A stretch of DNA of 5,574 bases from Muribaculaceae bacterium (lineage in GTDB: Bacteria; Bacteroidota; Bacteroidia; Bacteroidales; Muribaculaceae). Shown piece after piece: positions 1-5,574 of this stretch (positions are counted from its first letter, which is position 1; each line of letters opens with the position of its first letter). A program made the position numbers and the translations under genes. Below the pieces are notes generated by a model. The model was not told the DNA's origin. It worked only from the letters and a program-made list of their open reading frames with translations, and ran no database searches. The DNA lies in contig VSPF01000173.1 in the NCBI GenBank assembly GCA_009775195.1, positions 1 through 5,574 on the forward strand, read 5' to 3'.

Positions 1-84
1 TTTGTTTTTCTATTTTAAACGTATAGGAGACACGCGCACGCATAATATAAACATTAAATTTACTTAATCTCTAATATTAATATA

Positions 85-92
85 TAAATTTG
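85..92 (+). promoter_or_regulatory. Probable -7 element (TAAATTTG) for the PH-domain membrane protein gene
   Basis: TAAATTTG fits the Bacteroidota vegetative -7 consensus TAnnTTTG. Transcription would begin near position 99, leaving a leader of only about 13 bases before the ATG at 112. No clean -33 TTG lies 19-23 bases upstream; the best candidate is a weak TTT at 59-61. The surrounding 1-111 stretch is very AT-rich and I see no gene in it. A purine run (GGAAAGG, 94-100) lies 11 bases before the ATG and could help ribosome binding if transcription starts further upstream. Chance matches to this motif are likely in such AT-rich DNA, so confidence is moderate. Confidence 0.4.
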
Positions 93-111
93 CGGAAAGG
101 ATTATATACTT

Positions 112-627
112 ATGGCTAATAATTTAGCAGTTCCCCCACCTCCGCCGCTCAATACGCAAAATTACCATGCGGAATTCCGATGCAAAGTAGATAAACGGCA
201 ATTCATTTTGCCTATTATATTTTTGTGCATATTCGACACATTCATTTTTATTGGAAGCCATAGTATTATTTATGGTATTTATGGCTTAATGTTTACAAAC
301 GTTCCATTTGCTATTTTTATATTTGTATTCAAATATAATTTTGACCACATTGTCTATATCATAGACGGGAATCTATTACATCTTTCTTCTTCATTTAGAA
401 CATCAACAATCAATATAAATAGTATCAAGAAAATCAGACGAGGTAGGTTTTGGGTAGAAAGTGGTCATAATTATTCCGCTTCATATATCAAACTTCGTAT
501 CGTATACGACACATACAATTATCTCTATGTGTCACCAGAGAATGAGAAATCATTTGTGGAGACACTTCAAGCCATAAATCCTAACATTGAATTTAGCAGT
601 GAACGAAGCCTAACCGGAACTATATAA
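112..627 (+). CDS. Small two-helix membrane protein with YyaB-like bacterial PH domain
   Basis: This 171-residue protein has a short N-terminal tail with a proline run (residues 8-12), two hydrophobic helices (about 31-48 and 54-74), then a soluble domain (about 78-161). That domain resembles the YyaB-like PH family (bPH_4): an opening Y-I-I-D-G strand, the S-I-K-K-I segment after the second strand, a predicted strand ending Y-V-S-P, a short helix starting near E143, and a closing I-N-P-N-I-E. These proteins have no established biochemical function; the PH fold suggests a membrane-proximal binding domain, probably cytoplasmic. The ATG at 112 is chosen because it follows a -7-like element and no upstream in-frame extension is apparent. 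The gene is clearly more AT-rich than the amylase gene at the other end of the window. It converges on the LuxR-type regulator with 47 bases between the stop codons, and no strong terminator is visible there. Confidence 0.75.
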   Translation: MANNLAVPPPPPLNTQNYHAEFRCKVDKRQFILPIIFLCIFDTFIFIGSHSIIYGIYGLMFTNVPFAIFIFVFKYNFDHIVYIIDGNLLHLSSSFRTSTININSIKKIRRGRFWVESGHNYSASYIKLRIVYDTYNYLYVSPENEKSFVETLQAINPNIEFSSERSLTGTI

Positions 628-674
628 ACCACAATGAAAAACCGATAAGGACGGGGATTGGCGCGGATTTTATA

Positions 675-1634
675 TCAGACCGGGGTGACTTCGTTGACAT
701 CGACAAGATGATGAATGATAGCGAAGATAGTCAGTCCGGCGGCAGTGTGAATCTCGAGCTTCGCACTGATATTCCGTCTATGTGTAGCCACTGTGTGTAC
801 TGAAATGCACAGTTCGTCGGCAATCCCCTTATTAACCTTGCCCTGGGCGATGCTGCGTATTATATCCTTCTCACGTTCACTAAGCAACGACAACTGTGCC
901 GACGAGTTTTCTTCAGTCAAAGTAAGCCCCGGGTCGGTCTCTAACAGCGAAGTACGCAGTTCTTTTTCCAGCTTCTCGACTGCGGGAATAAACAGTTTGC
1001 TTTCTACATCGAAATGACTAAGCATGTCGCGTTCGCATATAATTATATCGAACAGAGCCCCGCTGAGCCTTGCATTTTCCTTTTGCTTATAGTGATATAT
1101 AAATATGTCTTTTAGCTCCTTGAGTTTTGCAGCAGTATCGACATGACTGACCGAATACTTGGCAATATTGAACTCTTCGTCGACCTCGCCGCCGAGCAGA
1201 CGGTCGACATACTCAAATATCACATCGTTTTCATAATCCATGTGTCGGCGCACCTCTATCACATAATCATCATAGAACTTCATCAGCAGCAATGCAGCCT
1301 CGTTTGATTCGGAATAGTTTATGGCATCAATGAGATAATGGCGAATTTTTGGGAATGTGACATCGAGGAACGATGTATGCGCGCGCCTGAGATAGCCCAT
1401 CAACGATTTTAGCGAAATCGAATACACATTATACCTATATCCGCTCAGCAAATTGCATACACATAGAAAGATGTCGGTATCGACGCCATTGTCGCGACAT
1501 ACCTGTCCGACAGAGCTGTCGCCAAATCCGAAAGCGATATTAAAGCGACTTATAGCCGACAGGAGCATGGCATTGTCGCGTATAAGTTCCCTCATATTAT
1601 TGGATGAGAGATATCCTCGTTGCTTGTCAATCAT
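675..1634 (-). CDS. LuxR-type transcription regulator with hemerythrin-like (RIC/YtfE-like) diiron sensor domain
   Basis: The 319-residue product has three parts. Residues about 14-62 resemble the DUF542/ScdA_N segment that opens RIC proteins, but where RIC has a Cys-Cys pair this protein reads G-F-G-D. Residues about 82-217 form a helical hemerythrin-like domain with candidate metal ligands His86, His131, Glu135 (HxxxE), His164, His207 and Glu211 (HxxxE). From memory, E. coli YtfE uses His84, His129, Glu133, His160, His204 and Glu208, so order and spacing agree closely. Residues about 248-312 are a LuxR/GerE helix-turn-helix with L-S-x-R-E, the I-A-D-E-L helix and S-V-H-T-V-x-T-H-R-R recognition helix. 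The likely role is a cytoplasmic transcription factor sensing oxygen, nitric oxide or iron through a diiron centre (inference). An in-frame ATG at 1701-1703 would add 23 residues, but the -7 element lies inside that extension, and the start at 1632-1634 matches YtfE numbering. The gene is divergent from the PepSY gene and shares its promoter design. The stop is TGA. Confidence 0.88.
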   Translation of the reverse strand: MIDKQRGYLSSNNMRELIRDNAMLLSAISRFNIAFGFGDSSVGQVCRDNGVDTDIFLCVCNLLSGYRYNVYSISLKSLMGYLRRAHTSFLDVTFPKIRHYLIDAINYSESNEAALLLMKFYDDYVIEVRRHMDYENDVIFEYVDRLLGGEVDEEFNIAKYSVSHVDTAAKLKELKDIFIYHYKQKENARLSGALFDIIICERDMLSHFDVESKLFIPAVEKLEKELRTSLLETDPGLTLTEENSSAQLSLLSEREKDIIRSIAQGKVNKGIADELCISVHTVATHRRNISAKLEIHTAAGLTIFAIIHHLVDVNEVTPV

Positions 1635-1665
1635 AATTGAATCGTGGGGCCAATTTTGACCCACA

Positions 1666-1696
1666 CAAAGGTAGTATCTTATATTTGACCGCCCAA
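1666..1696 (-). promoter_or_regulatory. Promoter of the hemerythrin-LuxR regulator
   Basis: Read on the minus strand, TTG (1694-1696) is followed by 20 bases and TACCTTTG (1666-1673). This matches the Bacteroidota -33/-7 consensus (TTG, 19-23 bases, TAnnTTTG). Transcription should begin near 1659, about 25 bases before the ATG at 1634. The longer possible reading frame of the regulator begins at 1703, upstream of this promoter, so a transcript from here could not encode the longer form. The -33 element sits in a GTATTG context identical to that of the divergent PepSY promoter. Confidence 0.75.
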
Positions 1697-1706
1697 TACT
1701 CAAAAT

Positions 1707-1776
1707 GGGTGATAATTTATAGTGCCCGCTCCGATGCGCTCTTCTCTACACCTGTCACGGGGCGTTTTAATCACCC
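1707..1776. promoter_or_regulatory. Symmetric operator candidate: inverted ATCACCC half-sites facing two divergent promoters
   Basis: GGGTGAT (1707-1713) and its exact complement ATCACCC (1770-1776) are separated by 56 bases. Each arm lies exactly 10 bases upstream of the -33 TTG of its own promoter, so both promoters read ATCACCC-N10-TTG-N20-TAnnTTTG. The 10-base gaps also agree at five positions (TT in the middle and GTA next to the TTG). Placed near -50 relative to the expected start, the elements fit binding sites for an activator that contacts RNA polymerase. The LuxR-type regulator encoded next door is the natural candidate, but this assignment is inference. No third copy was seen upstream of the other two genes. 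Confidence 0.55.
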
Positions 1777-1786
1777 GATTACGGTA

Positions 1787-1817
1787 TTGCCGACAGCTTA
1801 CGATGTATCTAATTTTG
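1787..1817 (+). promoter_or_regulatory. Promoter of the PepSY-type membrane protein gene
   Basis: TTG (1787-1789), a 20-base spacer and TAATTTTG (1810-1817) match the Bacteroidota -33/-7 consensus exactly. Expected transcription start is near 1824, about 22 bases before the ATG at 1846. Spacer length, the GTATTG context of the -33 element and the upstream ATCACCC all match the divergent regulator promoter. Confidence 0.78.
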
Positions 1818-1845
1818 CATCCGTATTTCACAATTAACCGATTGA

Positions 1846-3375
1846 ATGAAAATAAAGGTGCAAATATTTACATGGAAAAAGTTTCACAAATATGTAGGCT
1901 TAGTGCTTACTATTTTTCTATTACTGTTCTGCATATCTGGCATAATTTTAAATCACCGCTCGTTTTTTGCCCCATATTCAGTCAGCAGGTCAATCCTACC
2001 TGATGCCTACCATATCAATAACTATAACAACGGTATAATAAGAGGCACTATACCCTACTCCAACAACCAGATTTTGGCATACGGCAATGCCGGTATATGG
2101 CTTACCGACAAGAAATTCAAATCCTTTTCAAGTTTCAACGACGGACTGCCCGTAGGTGCCGACTACAAGACAATACGCAACATCGTACAAACCAAGGATG
2201 GTAGGATATGGTGCGCGGCACAATTCGGCATTTACAGTCTGGACGAAGACAAGTGAGCCGAAGCATACCTGCCGGGGAACGACGAGCGCATCACCGACTT
2301 AGCACTCACGCAAGACAGCTGCGATATCGTGGCCCTCACACGTTCAGCGGTATATACCCACACAAACCAATGATTTAAAAGAGTCGAATTACAGGCCCCT
2401 GACAACTATTCCGACAAGGTATCGCTATTCAAAACTATCTGGCACCTGCATAGCGGCGACCTATTTGGCACGGTTGGTAAAATAATAGTCGACATTGTCG
2501 CTATTGCAATAATATTTCTCTGCATTAGCGGCATCATGCTCTTCATCATGCCATACTCGATAAAGAGAAGTCTAAAATCGAGTTTGAAATCAAAAACGGG
2601 ATTATTGAAATGGAACTTCAAATGGCATGACACCATCGGATATTATACAATAATACTTACAGTGCTGATAACCATCACCGGCATGTGTCTTCGCCCGCCA
2701 CTGATGATACCATTTGTCATAATGAAATCGGCCTCAATACCCGGCTCGACCTTAGACAGTAAGAACGTATGGCACGACAAACTACGCGCTATTCGTTGGG
2801 ATGACAACGCCCGCCAATGGCTGGTTTCGACCTCTGATGGTTTTATATATGTCAATCAAGACTTCGCCAACAAGCCACAGGTGATAAACGCAGTCGCCAC
2901 ACCGCCAGTAAGTCCCATGGGCATTAATGTGTTCGAATCCCTGGGAGATAATCGATGGCTAATCGGGTCGTTTAGCGGGTTATATATCTGGAATACCGTT
3001 GACGGAACCATTCTTGATTATTTTTCTGACAGCCCGTATGTCGTGTCGACAAAAGGACGGCCTATTTCTAATTCGCTCGTTACAGGATTTTCTAAAGACT
3101 TGACACAAGACGATGTAATTTTCGATTATACCAAAGGCGCGGACAAGCCATTACCAATGCCCCAAAACTTGTCAGACCAACCGATGTCGCTTTGGAACTT
3201 CGCACTCGAACTGCACGTAGGCCGATGCTACACCCCTTTCCTGGGCCCTTTCTCCGAACTATTCATATTCTTGTCAGGATTAATAATGACCTTAGTATTG
3301 GTTTCAGGACTGATATTACATAACCGACATAAAAACAAACATAATAAACCAAATCACACAAACCACACATTATGA
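1846..3375 (+). pseudogene. PepSY-type four-helix membrane protein, interrupted by two in-frame TGA codons
   Basis: One continuous frame of 509 positions plus stop is broken only by TGA at 2254-2256 (position 137) and 2371-2373 (position 176). There is no frameshift and no other stop type. Helix 1 (about 18-37) follows the PepSY_TM-style W-K-K-F-H-K-Y-V-G. A first outer domain (about 40-195) contains G-I-W-L-T and G-R-I-W-C-A-A-Q-F-G-I-Y strands. Helix 2 (213-235) follows I-W-H-L-H-S-G-D, helix 3 (262-282) follows K-W-H-D-T-I-G. A second outer domain (about 288-455) has similar W-L-V/W-L-I strand motifs, and helix 4 (470-491) follows L-E-L-H-V-G-R. Histidines 14, 200, 202, 261 and 457 at helix edges could bind haem or metal (inference). 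Many PepSY_TM proteins are linked to iron-siderophore handling or membrane redox. The coding pattern is intact on both sides of each TGA, so this is a recent nonsense allele, a sequencing error, or, less likely, readthrough. As written, translation stops after 136 residues; the remainder contains an open stretch from the ATG at 2536. Confidence 0.8.
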
Positions 3376-3398
3376 AAAGTGATTATGTAGTATAAATT

Positions 3399-3428
3399 TT
3401 GAGATTTGACATATTTTAAATAACTTTG
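3399..3428 (+). promoter_or_regulatory. Promoter of the GH13 amylase gene
   Basis: TTG (3399-3401), a 19-base spacer and TAACTTTG (3421-3428) fit the Bacteroidota vegetative promoter. Transcription should start near 3435, giving a leader of about 31 bases before the ATG at 3466. The promoter lies in the 90-base gap after the PepSY gene stop, so the amylase need not depend on readthrough from that gene. The ATCACCC element of the divergent promoters is absent from the matching upstream position. No convincing terminator is visible between the two genes. Confidence 0.7.
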
Positions 3429-3465
3429 TCTCATTATATCATACTTATCACCTAACAAAACACAC

Positions 3466-5574
3466 ATGAGAAAACTTTACACAGCCTTTATTGCGCTTGT
3501 AATTCTTTGTATCTTGCCCGGAGTGGCCCAGGTAACGACCCAGCCGCAGCTCCTGCAAGAAGACAGCGAGAATGTCGTACTGACTTACAGCGCGTCATCA
3601 CCCCTTGGCAACGACGGTCTGCGCGACCTGCCATCGTCAGATTTCGTATATGCCCATATCGGCGTTATCACCACCAAGAGCAGTAGCAATTCCGACTGGC
3701 AGCATGTCGTGACCCCTTGGCCCGAAAAAGACGGCAGCAACGCACAGGCTGCAAACTTAGACAAGAACAGGCTGAGATATCTCACCGCGAACCTCTACCA
3801 GCTCACTATCGGCAATCTGCGCAGCTACTTCGACATCACAGACCCGGCCGAGCATATCAAGAAAATAGCCATAGTATTCCGCAATGCCGACGGTACACGC
3901 ACCGGCAAAACCAAAGAGGACGGTGATATATTTATCGACGTTGTAAACGACGGCTTCGACCTGGCCCTCACCGCCGACCACGACAGGCTTATCAACGCCC
4001 CGACCACCGTTACGTTTACGCTCACGGCAACCAAAGCCGCCGACCTTGCGCTCAGCGTCAATGGCACGCAGTTTGCGGCACAGGCAAATACAACTACGCT
4101 CAAGGCAAGCTACAAGTTTGAGAAAACAGGCACATATACCGTCACTGGGTCGTCTTCGTTCAACGGCAAGCCCTACACTACAAGCTACGAAATAGCCTAT
4201 CCGGCCCCGAGCCAGCAGGGCGATTACCCCGGAGGCACTCCGCGCATGGGTTGCGTCCCTAATGGCGACGGCACAGTGACATTCTGCCTCGCAGCGCCTG
4301 GCAAGACAAGCGTACAGCTCGTCGGCTCGTGGAACGCTTACGAAATCGACAGCAAATATCTTATGAAATACCACGACTATCAGGGTCAACGATATTTCTG
4401 GACTACTGTCAGCGGCCTGGCCGACGATGTATATTACCCCTATTATTTCATAGTTGATGACACATACCGCGTAGGCGACCCGTATGCCCACCTCGTCCTC
4501 GACCCCTACAACGACCGCTACCTTGCTGCCGATGTATGGCCCGACAGGCCGCAGTACCCAAGCCAGATAGAGGGAGTCGTCCTCGGCGTATATCGCGGCG
4601 ATATCGACAATTACAAGTTTAGCGATTTTACCATACCGGAGCACGACAACCTTATAGTCTATGAGATGCTTTTCCGCGACTTCACCGGCACCGACGGACT
4701 TGCCGAGGGTAACGGTACCGTTGCAAAAGCCATCGAAAAACTGCCGTATATCAAGGCTCTTGGCTTCAACGCCGTAGAACTGATGCCTATAATGGAATTT
4801 AACGGCAACAACTCGTGGGGCTATAACACCAATTTCTATATGGCTCCCGACAAAGCATACGGCTCACCGCGTGACTACAAGGATTTTATAGAGGCTTGTC
4901 ACCGCGAAGGCATGGCGGTAATACTCGACATAGTGTTCAACCAAAGCGACGGGCTGCACCCCTGGTACCAGATGTATCCCGTCGACTCAAACCCCTTCTA
5001 CAACAAGACAGCCCCACACGCCTACAGCGTTCTCAACGACTGGAACCAAGGCCACCCGCTCGTACAGCAGCAGTGGACTGATGCCCTGCGCTACTGGATG
5101 GAGAAATATAATGTCGACGGTTTCCGTTTCGACCTGGTCAAGGGCCTTGGCGACAACGACAGTTACACGTCGGTATCGGGCACCGATTTATATAACCAAA
5201 GCCGCGTCGACCGCATGGCACGTCTACATTCGGTGATAAAGTCGGTCAAGCCCGACGGAATCCATATCAATGAAAACCTTGCCGGAGACAAAGAGGAAAC
5301 CGCAATGGGTAACGACGGACAAATAAACTGGGCCAATATCAATAACGCATCGTGCCAGTACGCAATGGGCTACGATACCGAAAACGACCTCAACCGCTTC
5401 CTGTCGACCAAAGACGGCAACCGCCCGTGGGGCACGACCATTTCGTATGCCGAGAGTCACGACGAACAGCGCGTGGCCTATAAAGTCGATGCCTATGCCC
5501 CCGACGCGGTAAAGGCTGTGTGTGGTCGACGTCTCCGCGCCGGGGGGGGAGGGGGTGGGGGGGTAGGGGGGGGG
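3466..5574 (+). CDS. Secreted multidomain GH13 alpha-amylase-family glycoside hydrolase, 3' end missing
   Basis: The enzyme should hydrolyse alpha-glucans such as starch, glycogen or maltodextrin outside the cytoplasm. It starts with a Sec signal peptide (residues 1 to about 21, cleavage likely after G-V-A; no lipobox). Next come an N-terminal beta-rich domain (about 38-165, with V-Y-A-H-I-G-V-I-T and V-F-R-N-A-D-G) common ahead of GH13 domains in Bacteroidales, an Ig-like domain (about 169-245), and a CBM48/isoamylase-N-like domain (about 256-345, with V-Q-L-V-G-S-W-N). The GH13 barrel begins near 395. Region I is D488-I-V-F-N492-Q493, with Gln where most amylases have His. Region II is G-F-R-F-D556 (nucleophile), region III I-N-E603 (acid/base), region IV S-H665-D666 (transition-state stabiliser), so the catalytic triad is complete. 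The subfamily and exact product cannot be assigned. The ATG is set by the signal peptide and the promoter. Reading stays open to the window edge, but residues after about 685 are translated from artefactual sequence; the barrel's end and any C-terminal domain are missing. Confidence 0.9.
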   Translation, partial: MRKLYTAFIALVILCILPGVAQVTTQPQLLQEDSENVVLTYSASSPLGNDGLRDLPSSDFVYAHIGVITTKSSSNSDWQHVVTPWPEKDGSNAQAANLDKNRLRYLTANLYQLTIGNLRSYFDITDPAEHIKKIAIVFRNADGTRTGKTKEDGDIFIDVVNDGFDLALTADHDRLINAPTTVTFTLTATKAADLALSVNGTQFAAQANTTTLKASYKFEKTGTYTVTGSSSFNGKPYTTSYEIAYPAPSQQGDYPGGTPRMGCVPNGDGTVTFCLAAPGKTSVQLVGSWNAYEIDSKYLMKYHDYQGQRYFWTTVSGLADDVYYPYYFIVDDTYRVGDPYAHLVLDPYNDRYLAADVWPDRPQYPSQIEGVVLGVYRGDIDNYKFSDFTIPEHDNLIVYEMLFRDFTGTDGLAEGNGTVAKAIEKLPYIKALGFNAVELMPIMEFNGNNSWGYNTNFYMAPDKAYGSPRDYKDFIEACHREGMAVILDIVFNQSDGLHPWYQMYPVDSNPFYNKTAPHAYSVLNDWNQGHPLVQQQWTDALRYWMEKYNVDGFRFDLVKGLGDNDSYTSVSGTDLYNQSRVDRMARLHSVIKSVKPDGIHINENLAGDKEETAMGNDGQINWANINNASCQYAMGYDTENDLNRFLSTKDGNRPWGTTISYAESHDEQRVAYKVDAYAPDAVKAVCGRRLRAGGGGGGGVGGG
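5522..5574. other. Sequencing artefact at contig end: adapter-like stretch then poly-G
   Basis: From 5542 the sequence is almost pure G, broken only at 5550, 5556, 5564 and 5565. Just before it, GTGGTCGACGTCTC (5522-5535) matches 12 of 14 bases of the reverse complement of the Illumina P5 flow-cell oligo end, GTGGTCGCCGTATC. Reading through a short insert into adapter and then into dark cycles, called as G on two-colour instruments, gives this pattern. The amylase frame stays open here only because GGG codes for glycine, and the translation loses resemblance to GH13 from about 5515. The exact end of genuine sequence cannot be fixed. Confidence 0.8.

Noticed and set aside
637..671. Imperfect stem (AAAAACCG with CGGATTTT) between the convergent genes, as a bidirectional terminator
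   Set aside because: It has only 8 pairs with one mismatch and a 19-base loop, which is too weak to call.
1707..1776. Invertible (phase-variable) promoter flanked by inverted repeats
   Set aside because: The arms are only 7 bases, and both promoters lie outside the arms, so inversion of the 56-base centre would not change expression direction. Operator half-sites explain the pattern better.
3352..3384. AATCAC/GTGATT stem at the end of the PepSY gene as a terminator
   Set aside because: A 6-base stem with a 21-base loop, overlapping the coding end and without a following T-run, is not convincing.
1846..3396. Reassignment of TGA to Trp in this organism
   Set aside because: Trp codons read in the other genes are TGG, the regulator ends naturally at TGA, and the long amylase frame contains no in-frame TGA, so a code change is not supported.
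3447..3452. ATCACC in the amylase leader as another copy of the operator element
   Set aside because: It matches six of seven bases and lies downstream of the -7 element instead of 10 bases before the -33, so it is probably chance.
3757..4644. A 295-codon open frame on the minus strand inside the amylase
   Set aside because: It is antisense to a frame with a signal peptide and complete GH13 motifs, its translation is low-complexity (Val/Ala/Cys/Arg-rich), and it shows no recognisable domain or promoter.
5542..5574. G-quadruplex or G-rich regulatory element
   Set aside because: The tract lies at the end of the sequence, interrupts a GH13 barrel and follows adapter-like bases, so an instrument artefact is the simpler explanation.

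Overview
The window looks like part of a Bacteroidota chromosome, most likely order Bacteroidales. Four transcription units carry a TAnnTTTG-type -7 element; three of them also have a TTG about 19-20 bases upstream, the usual vegetative promoter form in this phylum. Start codons lack strong Shine-Dalgarno sequences, and the proteins resemble gut Bacteroidales families. The family (for example Muribaculaceae) cannot be fixed from this sequence alone. All family names here come from reading the translations, not from database searches.

Layout. Positions 1-111 are an AT-rich leader with a probable promoter. Positions 112-627 (+) encode a small two-helix membrane protein with a YyaB-like PH domain. 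Convergent to it, 675-1634 (-) encodes a LuxR-type regulator whose sensor half is a hemerythrin-like domain resembling the RIC/YtfE family; I move its start downstream of the first possible ATG because the promoter overlaps the longer frame. Next comes a divergent intergenic region, roughly 1635-1845, with two promoters of identical geometry. Positions 1846-3375 (+) encode a PepSY-type four-helix membrane protein interrupted by two in-frame TGA codons. After a short gap with its own promoter, 3466 to the right edge (+) encodes a secreted multidomain GH13 alpha-amylase-family enzyme, cut off by the end of the sequence. The last ~50 bases are a sequencing artefact (adapter-like sequence followed by poly-G), so the right edge is a contig end.

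How the parts may work together. The strongest signal is the regulator/PepSY pair. Both promoters read ATCACCC-N10-TTG-N20-TAnnTTTG, on opposite strands with exactly the same spacing, so one activator could switch on both genes. The obvious candidate is the diiron-sensor LuxR protein itself, which would link an oxygen, nitric oxide or iron-type signal to a PepSY membrane protein, a class often connected with iron acquisition or membrane redox. That link is inference. The amylase has its own promoter without the ATCACCC element and appears to be a separate unit for starch or glycogen breakdown.
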